NCBI GenBank assembly: GCA_030549775.1
Contig: CM060174.1
Span: 17,967,193-18,031,192 of the forward strand
Length of the DNA stretch: 64,000 bases
Direction of reading: 5' to 3'
Source of the DNA: Tamarix chinensis
Lineage: Eukaryota; Streptophyta; Magnoliopsida; Caryophyllales; Tamaricaceae
This document shows, in pieces, positions 33,430 to 45,420 of this stretch (position 1 is the first letter of the stretch; the number at the start of each line of letters is the position of its first letter). The notes under the pieces are model-generated. The model saw only the letters and a program-made list of their open reading frames with translations, searched no databases and had not been told where the DNA came from. Both the position numbers and the translations under genes were made by a program.

Positions 33430-34790
33430 AATTTTAAATTTAAGAATGAAAAATTGAATAATTGAATGAATTAACATTATTCATTTAAGATGTTCATAAG
33501 TGTTCTTCATGTTCTTCAAAGTAAACTCAATCACATATTAATCTTTTCTTAATCACCTCATTGATAACATAATTACGATTAATAGAAGATTAATCATGAT
33601 TAGAAATAAAATGAATAGATTAGCCTTAAAGTGGTCAAATGGAATACGTAAATAGTGATAGTTTAACTTTGACCATTAACCATGACCTTGATATTTTACC
33701 TTGACTTTGTCTATTGGCTTTGACATTTGATGATGACTAGTTAATTCTTCTAAAAATTATATATGGTCATATTTTAGGATTTTATTTTCAAATGTATTTT
33801 TTTTGTTTTTGTTAATTGTTGTTCTAATGTTTAATGAGTGCATTTTTATACTAAGTCTCTTAACTTTAACTTCTTAGGGACTACCTATAAATGCCCATTT
33901 GGATGGTTAGATATTTTATGCTATGTTAGCTTGGTGTTATCCATAAATTCCTAGTTGAAATATTCTAGTTTTATCTATTAATACCTATTTGATATTATTT
34001 GGTGCAAACAATAAACACCCATTTAATGTTATTTGGTGCAAACAAGAAATTCCCATTTGATATTGTTTGTTATAAACAAGATACACCCATTTAATATTGT
34101 TTGGTGTAAGTAATAAAAATCCATTTGAAATTTCTTAATGTAAATAATAAACACCCATATGATACTGTTAGGTGTAAACAATAAGCACCCTTTTGATATT
34201 ATGTAAGGTCATCAATAAATACCCAATTAGATGCTTCCATGTCTTGCTTTCTCGGTGAATAAATTATTTCATCATGGAATGTGTTGATAATAATGTGGAA
34301 TATTATTACTTGATATACATGACGTTATACTGCATTGTTATTAGACCATGTATACATGTTTAACTATGAATTTATACCATGTCATCCCTTGATCCTTTCT
34401 TATACCATATATCATTATATATATACTTTTGTGTAGTTGTTTAATCTTACTAGTGAATGAGTATTAATGCGTACATTTCATGGTCATTGCATAATTCAAA
34501 TGGTTATATAGTGAAGTTTGTGTGTAGGTTTGTGAAGCCTTGGTGGAGGCATTCTTAATAGGCTATGAAATAGCTTAGGATTAAGCTAACCCCTATCTTT
34601 TAGTTTTATGACTCTAGTTTGTTAATGCCGCTATATAGTTTAAAACTTTAAAAATGCTTTAATATTTTTATCTCTCCCTAGGAGATGTTTGTTTTCTTCA
34701 AATGAGCCAACTATATTGGTTGTACCTTATCTTAGTGGTTGTGGCAGTAATAACATGCTTGTTATATTTTGCTTCCATAAATTTGCTACC
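33430..34790 (+). repeat. Gamma repeat, copy 2 (LTR-like)
   Basis: Second copy of the segment at 24280-25870, same strand and same order of landmarks: GATTAATCATGATTAGAAAT, ACCATTAACCATGACC, a minisatellite of about six CCCATTTGATATTGTTTGG units (33966-34230), TTAGGATTAAGCTAACC and TTTTGCTTCCATAAATTTGC. The copies differ by many substitutions and small indels. Ends are not resolved. 33077-33429, just before it, shows nothing recognisable. Confidence 0.6.
33966..34230 (+). repeat. Minisatellite of about 40-bp units in gamma copy 2
   Basis: About six units of the CCCATTTGATATTGTTTGGTG type, the counterpart of the array at 24855-25170 with fewer units. Confidence 0.78.
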
Positions 34791-36712
34791 AAAATGAAAA
34801 TCTTTGGTTGTAAAAGTAAGGGTTTACAAATCTTATCTTTCTCCTTTTTTGGAACTTGATCCTAGTCATCATGGTATATAGGGATCAACTTTCCAAACTC
34901 ATTTCCCATGTGTCTCAAAAATAATATAGCATTACAATTCATGTGGATAGTATTGTAAATAGTGAACAACTTAATTAAATCATACCAAGATCTTAATCAG
35001 ATAAAACATGTCATAAGATAAAAAATAAATCCTAGCTAACTTCTTAATGATTAAGTAAACTAATTAAATAACTAATATATTAACTAATTTATTTACAAAG
35101 TAAATAAGTACCTAATTAAAAAAATATGCAAAGATAATGATGTCCATGTCATGCTAATCACACTACATCTTAACCATTCACACATATAAATTTTGATTAG
35201 AATATAATTTTGTATAGATGACTCAGATTTGAGATCCAAAATTTGTGTTAGATTTCTAAATCATTAAGCTTTCCAATGATATCTATATTGTAGTGTAAAT
35301 ATTTTTCTTCGTTATTTGAATCTTGATTCATTCCATCATGATTCATTAGATAATTTTTAAAGACTTAGAATGCTCATGAATCACATAAGTTATACACTTG
35401 CAGTATAGTTAGTAAAAATTGTTATCAATTTCATTTCACATCTAGTTAACTTAGAATATTTGTTAAGCCTAACGTTAATTTCTATTATAAGTGAATAAAA
35501 ATAATAGGGAACCTCTCTCATTTTATTATCACCCAAATTATCACTTGATCCACATATATCATTTGGTTAATCACTATAGCATTAAAAAAATTGACTATAT
35601 TCTTACACACATATAATTATTAATAACATTATTAGTGATTATTAATGTGTAATTACTCTAGTTTTTTAATATCTCTAGATAATTATTGAGAACATACAAA
35701 GTAAAATAATTTAACTTGTTTTTTGAGATACCAAATATTGATAACTTACTAATGCCATGACCTTGAAACTAAAACAAACAACATTCTACTTTCTATTAGG
35801 CCTATTGAACCTTGTCTCAACCCCTTGAAAATATATATAACAAAAGGTGGCAACTTCATCTATGACATAACCTTTGATAATGAAATTTATAGGCTAGCTT
35901 AATTTTTATATTCTCTATGAGCATATGACTTGTATTTATGTGTGTATACTAGCTTGGATTGGTACATGTAGATGTTTAAAGAAGTTTAGGCTGAAATCAA
36001 GACAAGGGGAGAAACATTGAAGGGCATGTTAATCAATACAGATCATATTTATTGGTGCTCTTTGGTTGTGCTTAATTTATAAAATGTCAAGATTTTTGAA
36101 AAAAAAACGTCGGGCAATCATAGTAGAGGCCGTCAAACCAATCTAAACCCTATACTCTATTATTCTCTTCTGTTACATAGTGAATTTTGTACTAAGTGAT
36201 ATTATGATGATTGTTTGATTCTCCTTGCAGTTACTAGTGTTATATGTAATTGATGCATAATGCTAAACAAATGGAACCATGCTAAGTATTGGTATTGAAA
36301 ATTGGGAAGTTTTCAACAAAAAAATTGAAAGTAGAATGGAGAGGAAGAGGATTGCCTGAAAGAATAACTTGGTTTTGAAACCTCTAAACCCAAGTATATG
36401 CATCAGCCAACTAAGGTTTCAACACTTAGCAGAAATCATGCAAGATTTGAAAAAAAAATGGTGAACACTCCTTACTCTTTAGAATGTTGAAAACTAGGGA
36501 GTTTTCAATCATATGCTATCTACCCCTTTCTTGTAGCCTCTTCCACCCTTTTAAAAGTGAGAATCAACTCATAGGGGTTACCAGAAGATTCTAACCTTGT
36601 TGGTTAGTTTAGTTACACCCGCACCCATGGTTGATATGAACTTAAGCTAACTAAAGTTTATATAACTCCAATAAGCTAGTGTTGATTTTGTGTCAACTCT
36701 ACTAGCCACCCA
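34791..36712. other. No recognisable feature
   Basis: This AT-rich interval has only short frames. I found no protein similarity, no LTR end and no tandem repeat. Stretches around 36280-36500 are slightly richer in G and could be remnants of a lost gene or element, but nothing supports a name. Confidence 0.5.
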
Positions 36713-38300
36713 TGTAACAACCCCAATTTTCATTAAAAAAAATTTAGTTAAAAACATGTCGCAGAAGCAAAAAACACACTTTAAAAAATTAGGCCGTATC
36801 ATCGTACGTGACATAGGTTAGACGCCCACTACCTACCCCATATATGATACAAGGCTAAATGAAAAAAAATACTAAAACATTAGCGTGTGCAAATAATGAT
36901 TTAATCTAAACAATTCCAAAATGTTTACAATAGATGACCCTAATGGGTTATGATCAACTCGTTATAGAATATACATTAAAAGTGTAAGATTTCAAAATAT
37001 GGATTGGGGCACAATGCTCAAAACAAATGCTATGGTCCTCCACAAACTCCATCAAAACATTCTGAATGTCCTTGCTCATAATCTCCGACCCATCTAAGGC
37101 AGGCCCTTTAATGACAATCCTAAAAAACCTACACAAGGTCCTCTACTTGTGGAAATGAGCACGTGACTAAGAAAGCATGCACATTAGTACATTATGTACT
37201 AAATAACCCAAGTGTCTCCCTCATTGTACACAAGTATACTAGTTTATCACACATAAATATAGATTACAGTGTGCATCATGATAAGGCCATATATAAAGAT
37301 AGAAATACATGAGGTCATATTATCATGCATAATTCCAACAAGTAGAATACTTCATGCCTAGGCTCACCACCTTTCCACATAAGAATATACACAATTAATG
37401 GTAAGGAGAAACAAAAAACCTCTAGGGTTGATTTCAATTAACCAAATCCCTAGGTTATACCATTAGTCCATCCAAGTAAGAGAGATAAGTGAGTTAACCC
37501 ATCAATATTCCATTTTAAAATTAACTAGTCAGGTCAACAATTAGCCATGTGTAATAACTAGCTTTACTCACGTTTGACCAATCATTTCATTAGTTCCATT
37601 CTTGCCAATTATTAACCATTCTCTTAATCATCATTTACATTTGATCAATTACGTACTTGCCAACCATAGTTTATTAGCATCGAGTAATAGACTCTGCACC
37701 ACCTCATAGTCTCAAATACCACGGAAGTCAAACAAAATAAGGGACATAAAGTCCAGGATGAAGCCAATATCCATAATGGACATAATTCGAGGCCTAAGCT
37801 AACCAATCTAGACATAATTCCAAGCCAAATCCAACCAGCTAGGTAACTATAACCTTTAGTATCAATATACCCTAGTACATCATCAGTGACTAGATTAAGC
37901 AAGGCACTGGGATCTTTCAGGGTTGGGTAACCTAGAAACATACTCAATTCGACTTTCTTTCATGTTAAGTAAATAATATTTTATTCATATGGATGGCTGA
38001 TCATACAAGGACTATACAAGCATACAAGGTAAATCCCCATACGAAACCATATTTATCCTTTTTATTTCCATTTTCCCCAACCATATGGGTTTACCATTTA
38101 TCCTTTTCCAATGAAATTCATACCCATCATATGGTTAATTCATGCCTTTATTGATGTCCATTACTCTTATTTCCATTTTATCACTTATTACAAGTGAATT
38201 ACATCTTTAGCCTTTACATTACTCATAATATTTTAATATCAAGAAAAGATAAATTACCAAAATATTCTGTATTTTTCTATTATTATATGTTCAATATGTT
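36713..38300 (-). mobile_element. Alpha/beta-like LTR fragment
   Basis: TGTAACAACCCCAATTTTC at 36713 is the complement of an LTR end, close to the beta end at 2060. A degenerate version of the alpha core follows on the minus strand at about 37115-37215, where the plus strand reads AACCTACACAAGG, GGAAATGAGCACG and GTACATTATGTACTAAATAA. The start of the unit was not found; I stop at 38300, where simple AT-rich sequence begins. Minus-strand frames 36954-37136 and 37645-37947 have no recognisable product. Confidence 0.45.
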
Positions 38301-38494
38301 TAAGATTTTAAAATGGCATCCTATCATTTACTCCCACTAGATTTTTGAATGAGATAAGTTGAATAAAACTTCCTTTTATTATACTCAGCATGATTAAAAT
38401 AAGGACATAATATTGACTTGTTTATTTAACAACAAAGCTTGATCAAACTATCATGAAATCGTTCAAGCTTGGTATAGTAAAGTCAAGTAGATAT

Positions 38495-38502
38495 TATTAT
38501 TA

Positions 38503-38537
<35 letters not shown>

Positions 38538-38767
38538 TTAAGTATAATAATATGACATTGGTAAAATTTTAGTTGGGAATAATGTATATAATAGTCTGTT
38601 ATAAGATAACATATTAATTATCATATTTAGCATAAATAGACGCTAAACCCTAACCATAACCCTAATAAATCATAATAAAAACTAACCTGAAACCTAATAA
38701 ACCCTAATCCTAAACCAAGCTAACTATAATTAAACCCTTAATAAATCCTATATATTATTGTCATCAA

Positions 38768-38800
<33 letters not shown>

Positions 38801-38830
38801 TATTACTATTACTATTACTATTATTATACA
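38495..38830. repeat. AT, CCCTAA-like and ATC microsatellite cluster
   Basis: An AT run at 38500-38536, loosely spaced CCCTAA-type units at 38645-38750 (for example AAACCCTAACCATAACCC), and an ATC run at 38762-38800 that passes into ATT. The CCCTAA units are too irregular to be a former telomere. Confidence 0.7.
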
Positions 38831-39483
38831 CATTTATTTTGGCTAATTGAATAATTTACTTTTATTTATTTATTATTTTCTATGTTTATTTAATCCTCAT
38901 AAAAAAAAGTTATTAACATACAACTCTAATTAAAAATTTCATTTAATGATGTATATATGTACAATATATTTTCATTTAATTATATGAAATATCCTAATAT
39001 CCTAGTGTTATATATTTATTAATGAAAATGTATGTATGTATGTGTATATATATAGTTTTTATGAGTGAAATTACTAATATTTGTAAGTATTTTATTTCTC
39101 TTAATAATTAAGCACTACAATGGGGTGTATATATATATAAGTTTGACCAACATATTCATGTTAATAACACCGACAAATTTAACAAAAAATAGCAATATTT
39201 TTCACTGACACATTCAACAACAAACAACAATATTTTTCAACAACAAACTATAATTTTGTAATAACAAACATTGAAACCTACTTCAACATGCATACATTTG
39301 TATATAATAAAAGAATATGCCAAGGAAGAACAAAACCATACGTAGGAGAAGGATAAGCGGAGAGTAAGAGGAGCAACAACGACCGCCTTTGAGCACGGGA
39401 GAACAAGTGGGACTAAATGATTGTATGGCTAAGAGCAAGATATGCAACGATGAGAATGGTAGGGGCAGTATTCAGCTCACATG

Positions 39484-39488
39484 GTGTG
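39484..39488 (+). repeat. Target-site duplication GTGTG (left) of CRM-like element
   Basis: GTGTG directly precedes the LTR terminus TGATGCAG and is repeated exactly at 45204-45208. Confidence 0.85.
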
Positions 39489-40311
39489 TGATGCAGAATA
39501 TTGTCTTCAAAATCTTCTATAATAATTCATGACCATATTTGAAGGAGTAAAAAGATGCAAAATGAAGACCAACACTCAAATTCACTTGTGTAGTCTTCCG
39601 TTACTTTCGAATGATGATAGAATTTAATTAGATATAATCCAAGATATAACTCTTCTAATGAGAACCTTCTATTTCTCACTAAATCATCCTTGCTAATTCC
39701 CAATACACACTTTATAAAGGAGAAGAGAAGAAGAGGAAGAAGAATAAACACATGCTCATGCTATTCTCTCCCAAGTTTTGAATGAACTTTTATGTCATAG
39801 CATAGTGTGCTAATGTGTTGACACCCTTGAGTAGAAGTATTTATAGGCATAGAATCTTGTACTCCTTTTCGTTAAGAAGCCCATAACATCCTTATTAATG
39901 ATTTAATCTTCCCAATTCATGGCCCATGGCTTATGAATAAATATACAATGATAATTTTACAAGAATTACAAAGTAAACAAAAAAAAATAGCAAAGCTACC
40001 CAACTTAATAATACTATATATGTAATCATATATGATAAAAGTTTATAGTCTTGTAGCCTTGTTCTTCTTTAAACTTTGTAATCTTATAATCCCTTTCCAT
40101 TATCTTGTACCTTAAATATCTTCATCCGTCAAGAACTTCATAAATTTCTTGCTAATGTACATAATACCTGCAAGAAGAATGACTTGACAAAATATTAGAA
40201 GTATATGAATTTTCAAGCATAATTAGTTATATCTCCATGTATGCTAATTCTTCTTGATCTCCATCCTTAGAAGAAGGAGATTGAGAATTCTCAAGTGATG
40301 CTCCTGCATCA
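39489..40311 (-). repeat. 3' LTR of the CRM-like element
   Basis: 823 bp, aligned end to end with the 5' LTR (44383-45203, 821 bp). Both contain the complement of TATAAAT at matching places (39839-39845 here), inside GCCTATAAATACTT. The final codons of pol overlap it at the 40227-40311 side. Confidence 0.9.
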
Positions 40312-40559
40312 TTCTCCCCTTGTAGAGAAGAATTTTCCCTCAAATTAGCATCACTATAATATATAGATAAGTCACAAATATTGAAATTCCTAGATATTCC
40401 TCCATAATATTCAAGCAATTCAAGTTCATACGTGTTATTTCCAAATTTTCTATAGATTTTAAATGGACCATTTGCTATTGGAAATTGTTTGTTCTTTCTT
40501 ATGTTTGAAAATATCTTTTTTCTCAAATGCAACCATATTAGATCTCCCAATTTAAACAC
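40227..40559 (-). pseudogene. CRM-like integrase C-terminus, stop codon inside the 3' LTR
   Basis: An open stretch of 110 codons. It begins FKLGDLIWLHLRKK (the family form is xVGDLVWLHLRKERFP), passes GPFKIYRKFGNNTYELEL and FNICDLSIYYSDANLRENS, then crosses the polypurine tract and LTR border within QGENDAG, and ends QEELAYMEI in LTR sequence. This C-terminal region lies beyond the catalytic core. In CRM elements it has been linked to targeting of centromeric chromatin. It is the longest uninterrupted coding piece in the element. Confidence 0.8.
40312..40324 (-). promoter_or_regulatory. Polypurine tract
   Basis: Minus strand ACAAGGGGAGAA lies directly before the 3' LTR start TGATGCAGG. It would prime plus-strand DNA synthesis. 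The same AAGGGGAGAA is used by the other CRM-like copy at 10707-10716. Confidence 0.8.
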
Positions 40560-40659
40560 TTCTTGAATTATGTTTTTATTGGCTTGAGCTTGATATTTAT
40601 CATTAAATTTTCAATGTTGTCTTAATTTGTTGATGAAGTTTTCTAAATAATTTGAATAT

Positions 40660-41243
40660 TTTCTTAACACACTAATTCTTTATATCCCCTCTCTTAAACG
40701 ATAATATATCAATGGGTAGATATGTATTAAGCTCATATACAATATCAAAAGGACTTATTTTTGTTGTGTTGGATGAACTTCTATTTTATGCAAACTCAGC
40801 TTGAGCAAGCTTTATATCCCAATCCTTGGTACTCTTATTTACTAGCCCTTATAGCAAAGTGCCTAGAGTTATATTAGTCACTTTGGATTGACCATTCGTC
40901 TTCCAAACATATCTTAAGATATTCACATCCCTATCCAACACTATACTTTTGGGAACCTCATGTCACCTCACAATTTCTTGAAAATATAAGTTTGTTACAA
41001 GTGTTACATTATTAGTTTTGTTTTAAGGTATAAAATTTGCCATTTTGAAAATCTATCCACTGCCAAAAGAATATAATCTTTACCCCTCTGCATCCTTGGT
41101 AATCCTAATATGAAATTTATGCTAACACTCTCCCAATGTTGATCACATATTTTTGAAGGAGGAAGAAAACCCTTATGGAAGAAACTTTTACTTTTCTGAC
41201 AAGTTACACATCTTCCTATAATTATTTGCACTAGTTTTATCAT
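40660..41243 (-). pseudogene. CRM-like integrase zinc-binding and core remnant
   Basis: Reading down the minus strand: CVTCQKSKS (second half of the HHCC zinc site), LPPSKICDQHWESVSINFIL (family form WExVSMDFVLGLP; the catalytic D of the core is replaced by N in SINF), LPRMQRGKDYILLAVDRFSK, then after a break VPKSIVLDRDVNIL and TNGQSKVTN, and finally DIKLAQAEFA.NRSSSNTT and SPFDIVYELN. The order matches gypsy integrase. Several stops and the altered first catalytic residue rule out activity. Confidence 0.78.
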
Positions 41244-41324
41244 CCGTGGCTAGTATAAGTTTTCTTGTAGTATTTCTATGATCTTATGTACTCTAAAATG
41301 ACCAACTATACCTCCCTTATGTAC

Positions 41325-41849
41325 TTATTTGACAGGTGAATCACGTACACTTGAACGAGGTATACAAAACTTATTAAGTTTAGAGAGATAGTCATCTTGT
41401 AGTAAATGATTACCAAAACTACCACTCTTATTACACATAATATATATGTGAATAAAATCTTCATCCTTGTCATACAACTTGGTCAACATCTCAAATCCCA
41501 ATAACATAACATAAAAAATGACTAATATCATGGATTTACGAGACAAAGTATCTACCTCAGGAAAAAGTAATGTAAGTACCCAAAATGAACTCATGCTTTC
41601 CCTCACATACCCTTTTCCAACAAGCTCTCGTATTTGCTTTTCTAACTTTTTAACATCCTCTATATTCCATTGATATGTAGTCCTATTTGGTAAGGACACA
41701 AAAGGAATTAAATCTATGGCATGTTCTATCCCTCTCTTAGGTGGAAATCCATATAGTAATCCATTAGGGAAAACATCGTGATACTCTTCAAGGAGTTTAT
41801 CTAATTGAGGATTATCATTATCTATCTCCCATTGTAGAGATTCTTTCAT
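41325..41849 (-). pseudogene. Fused RT N-terminus and post-RNase H segment (internal deletion)
   Basis: An open frame of 174 codons that looks intact but is a deletion product. The first 90 or so residues are the RT N-terminal region: LLEEYHDVFPNGLLYGFPPK, RGIEHAIDLIPF, LPNRTTYQWN, then LEKQIRELVGKGYVRESMSS. After LLFPEV the sequence goes straight to DTLSRKSM (family form ADALSRR, the end of RNase H) and on to FEMLTKLYDKDEDF, NHLLQDDYLSKLNKFCIPRS. Everything between, including the RT catalytic YxDD and all of RNase H, is missing. The join lies near 41555. Other frames in the element are stop-ridden, so the openness may be chance or selection for a short protein. Confidence 0.82.
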
Positions 41850-42149
41850 GACTAGAGCATAATAACACCCTTCTACTTGAATTTATTTGACTATAGCCTT
41901 TTCATGTAAGAATAAACTCTTGTTATTCTTGACTATGCTCTCCTTAGCATTCTTAGAAGGTTTAAGCTTTCGCTTCTTTTTATCCTTCTCACCTAGATAC
42001 TCATTAGTAACACCATTATGAATAATATTTCTATCATACTACCACGGTTTATCTAATAGGATTCCACAAAAAACTATAGGTAAAACAACGCATAGCACCT
42101 CATCATAGTAGTTACAATTTTGAATGATACTAAGGTTCATTTTATCACC

Positions 42150-42330
42150 TTAATTCCCTTGTCTTTATTCAACCATTAAAGAGAATAAGGTTTTGGATGT
42201 AGCGTAGTTTTCAACCCCAAGTCCTTAACTATCCTTTCATTATCTACGTTTGTACAAGAGCCACTATCAATGATAATATGACTAACAATATCTCCTACTC
42301 TCCCTTTTATTTTAAATATCTTCTCCTTTT
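42150..42330 (-). pseudogene. CRM-like aspartic protease remnant
   Basis: The minus strand reads VGDIVSHIIIDSGSCTNVDN followed by ERIVKDLGLKTTLHPKPYSL. DSG (near 42262-42270) is the retroviral-type aspartic protease triad motif, here in the CRM/gypsy form IIDSGSCTN. The protease would release mature Gag and Pol proteins. A stop follows PYSL at about 42174. Confidence 0.78.
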
Positions 42331-42469
42331 GAGTAGGTTATTCAGTAGCTTGTGCTTGAGGTACTCTCTCTAAGATATAAAAAGAAACTTCTTCTTCTTA
42401 TATTCACTAGAAGCTTCTTCAAAAGGTTCAATTTTACTATTTTCCTCACATGCCTCCATGTCTTGAATC

Positions 42470-43269
42470 TTTTGGATTAACAAAACCCTTTGATTAGGAC
42501 ATTCACAAGCAAAGTGTCCAAACCCTCAGCATTTGAAAGATTTCCTAGTAGAGACTTCATTAATATTAGTATAATTTGAAGTACCTGCTCCAAGTTTGGA
42601 TGTTTTGTTACTTGAGTAGTACTTAGTGGATGGATTATTTTATTTTGTATAAGGCTTAGCGAACTTAATTTTCCTTTTAAATCTTAGGAAAATTTTAATC
42701 ATGTCATCTCAAGAAACATAAAGACATGTTTCCACCTTATCTTGAATCATCATGTTAAGGTATCCTAAGAATCTAGCACAAGTTTATTCCTTCCTTTTAT
42801 GGATATCACATACTAGTGTCAATGTCTTGAATTCCCGAACATACTCCTCGACATTTAGTAGTCTTTGCCTAGGAGTAGTTAATTTGATATAATTATCTTG
42901 TTCATAATCTTTTGAAATGAATTTTCTTCTTATATGTTTCTTATGTTTCTCCCTAGATTTAATTTTTGATTTGCCATCTCATTCCCTAGCCCTCTTTAGA
43001 TTATTTTACCAAATTCTAGTAAACTTCTAAAACTTAAGAGTTGATAGTTTGTGCTTTTGTTCATCTTGATAATATTTAAATTCAAAAATATCTTCCACCT
43101 CATGCAAACACTCAAGAAAATAATCTACATTAAGCTTGCCATCAAAGTCGGGGAGATCAAGCTTAATGCCCTTATCCTGTTTTTGATGATACTTGGGTTG
43201 ATGGTCATGGAACTTCCTATTACGTCCACTCCCTATAGACTCTTCTCCATGGTCAATTATTGAATTCAA
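42470..43269 (-). pseudogene. CRM-like Gag remnant with damaged zinc knuckle
   Basis: The N-terminal part (43269-43027) reads KGIKLDLPDFDGKLNVDYFL then ECLHEVEDIFEFKYY, the gypsy Gag capsid pattern xPxFDGxxxxxxFLxWLxxVExxFEYK. After stops and frameshifts, VEEYVREFKTL (near 42860-42830) and a CCHC zinc knuckle follow (near 42545-42490). In the knuckle the first cysteine is serine and a stop sits after the second (SFKC*GFGHFACECPNQR). Gag would form the virus-like particle. Several stops show that it is dead. Confidence 0.8.
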
Positions 43270-44366
43270 ATTCCTCCCTTTGACTGAATTATTTGACCTA
43301 ACAGAACTTCCAAACCTATACCCATAGAATTATCTATGCTCTTGGACATTTTGTACCAAATCTTGTTCGACTAACCTAAACTCTAACATTTGGAGTTGCA
43401 TTTGCATAAATAGTAATTGTCTAAGTTGTGTATTATTGGAATTCAATTTATTAGAATTTTTTTAATGGATTCAAACATGGATTGGAAACTTTGTTCCTCC
43501 TTCGTGATTGATTATTTCTATCACAATCACTCAATTTCCACTAGGTTTTATTGGGTTAAAACTGAATTCCTCACTTTCACTTTATATTTTCTTAGTTGAT
43601 TCTTATGTACCAATTTAGAGTTCAATGATTTAAAATACATAATTATCAATTGAAATAAAAATCAATAAACACAAAAGAAAAGACAGACACAAAATCACAC
43701 TTGTAAAACTCTTATCACAAAACATACAAAATTTGCTTGAAAACCCTAATCAAGCATTCGAATCATCATCATGCATATTCTAATATTTCAAATCACATTG
43801 AATGCCAAAAAAATGATCTAATATAAATTAATACCACATGAGAATATCAACTCATGCTCATGTATTCCTACACAAATATTCATGGTTTAATTTCACACAC
43901 ACACACACAACAATCAGTTTTATTCAACACCAAAAAACCAATATTTTCTACCATCTATACTTAGTAAATTTTCACCACAATAAAGGACCACCAATTGTGT
44001 CATATCCGCATAAAACATCAACTAAACATGAAAAATTATAGAAAAGGAAAAAAGTTTAAAAACACACGTTCAAATCAAGCACATTACATGTGGAATTAAT
44101 ATTGTACACAAATTCAACCAAAGATTATTATCTAATGTCGAATCTAACATACAATGACATCCAAGAATCATGCAAGATCAATGCAAGATTATTCAGGATT
44201 CACATGTAACCTATATGTTTTTAGAAGATAAAACATGAAATCATTAAGATTCACAAGACTCTACCAAGATTATTCAAGAAACTTACTTGAACTTCACGTA
44301 TGGTGATGAAGATTGCCGATCTTTGGTTGCATTTTTTCCACATTAGGTAGCTTTGACTTCAATGAG

Positions 44367-44378
44367 GCTTTGATACCA
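44367..44378 (-). promoter_or_regulatory. Primer-binding site, initiator tRNA-Met type
   Basis: Minus strand TGGTATCAAAGC differs by one base from TGGTATCAGAGC, the complement of the plant initiator methionine tRNA 3' end. It lies four bases inside the 5' LTR boundary. The leader between it and gag (43270-44366) is non-coding; the plus-strand frames at 43417-43599 and 43838-44041 are not genes. Confidence 0.85.
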
Positions 44379-44382
44379 CTTT

Positions 44383-45203
44383 TGATCCAGAAAATTGTCT
44401 TCAAATCTTTACAACACTTCATGACCTTATTTGAAGGAGTACAAGGATGCAAAATGAACATAAACACTCGAATTTACTTGCGTATTCTTTAATTTTTTTT
44501 GAATGATGATATAATTTGAGTAGATCTAATCCAAGATCTAACTCCTATAATGAGAACCTTATATTTCTCACTAAATCACCCTTTCTACTTCTAAATACAC
44601 ACTTGAGGAAGGATAAGAGAAGAATAAGAAGAAGAAATGCACGCTCATGCTATTCTCTCCCAAGTTTTGAATGAACTTTAATTTCATAACACAATGTTCT
44701 AATGTGTCGACACCCATCAATACAAGTATTTATAGGCATGGAACCTCGCAGGAATTTTCATTAAGAATCCAATTATTAGCCTCATTAATGATTTAACCTT
44801 CCTAATGCATGATCCATAGCTTACAAATAAAGTTACAATGACAATTTTATAAGAATTACAAAGTAAGCAACAAAAATAATAAAGCTACACAAGTTAATAA
44901 TGCTATACATAGATGTAATAATATGTGATAAAACTTTATAGTCTTATAGCCTTGTTCTTCCTTTCACTTTGTAATCTTGCAATCCCTTTTCATTACCTTA
45001 TACCTCAAAGATCTTCATCCATCATGAAATTCATGAATTTCTTGCAAAAATAAATAATACCTGTACAAATAATGACTTGACAAAACATTATTAGTATATG
45101 AATTTCAAGAAAAATTGGTTATATCTCCATATATGCTATTTCTTCTTAATATCCATCATTAGAAGTAGAATATTGAGAGTTCTCAAGAGATTCTCTTGCA
45201 TTA
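44383..45203 (-). repeat. 5' LTR of the CRM-like element
   Basis: 821 bp, paired with 39489-40311. The LTRs differ at many positions and by several indels, so the insertion is not recent. The TATA complement lies at 44728-44734 and would drive the genomic transcript. Confidence 0.9.
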
Positions 45204-45208
45204 GTGTG
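45204..45208 (+). repeat. Target-site duplication GTGTG (right) of CRM-like element
   Basis: Exact repeat of 39484-39488 just outside the 5' LTR terminus. Confidence 0.85.
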
Positions 45209-45382
45209 GCATTGCCTGGAGTTGAGAACGAGTGGTGGTTACCTAGAATTAAAAGGAGGAGGAATAGTGGTATAAGGGTTTGCAAGTGAATGAGTAAGAG
45301 AGAGAAGGTGCTGAATGAATGAGAGTGTGAACTTTTTGGCATAAAAAAAATATCTAAACGAAATAAGATGCAGAAGATTGGA

Positions 45383-45420
45383 GTTTTAATAACGATTCTT
45401 GTAAGAACCGTTATTAAAAC
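45383..45420. repeat. 38-bp near-perfect palindrome
   Basis: GTTTTAATAACGATTCTTG is followed at once by TAAGAACCGTTATTAAAAC. The two 19-base arms match at 17 positions, so the stretch can form a hairpin with almost no loop. Partial repeats of TTTTAATAAC follow near 45447. This layout is common in subterminal regions of CACTA-like elements. Confidence 0.8.

Larger units (their letters stand above)
39489..45203 (-). mobile_element. CRM-like Ty3/gypsy retrotransposon, structurally complete, coding-dead
   Basis: A 5715-bp element on the minus strand with two LTRs (3' LTR 39489-40311; 5' LTR 44383-45203), primer site 44367-44378, polypurine tract at 40312-40324 and a perfect GTGTG duplication. 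LTR termini are the inverted pair TGATGCAG/CTGCATCA, mutated to TGATCCAG and TTGCATTA in the 5' copy. Gag, protease, part of RT and integrase are recognisable in order. The polyprotein frame ends inside the 3' LTR, and the LTR starts TGATG; both are features I associate with the CRM (centromeric) chromoviruses. The RT core and RNase H are deleted, and stops and frameshifts are frequent, so it could move only with helper proteins. Confidence 0.85.
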
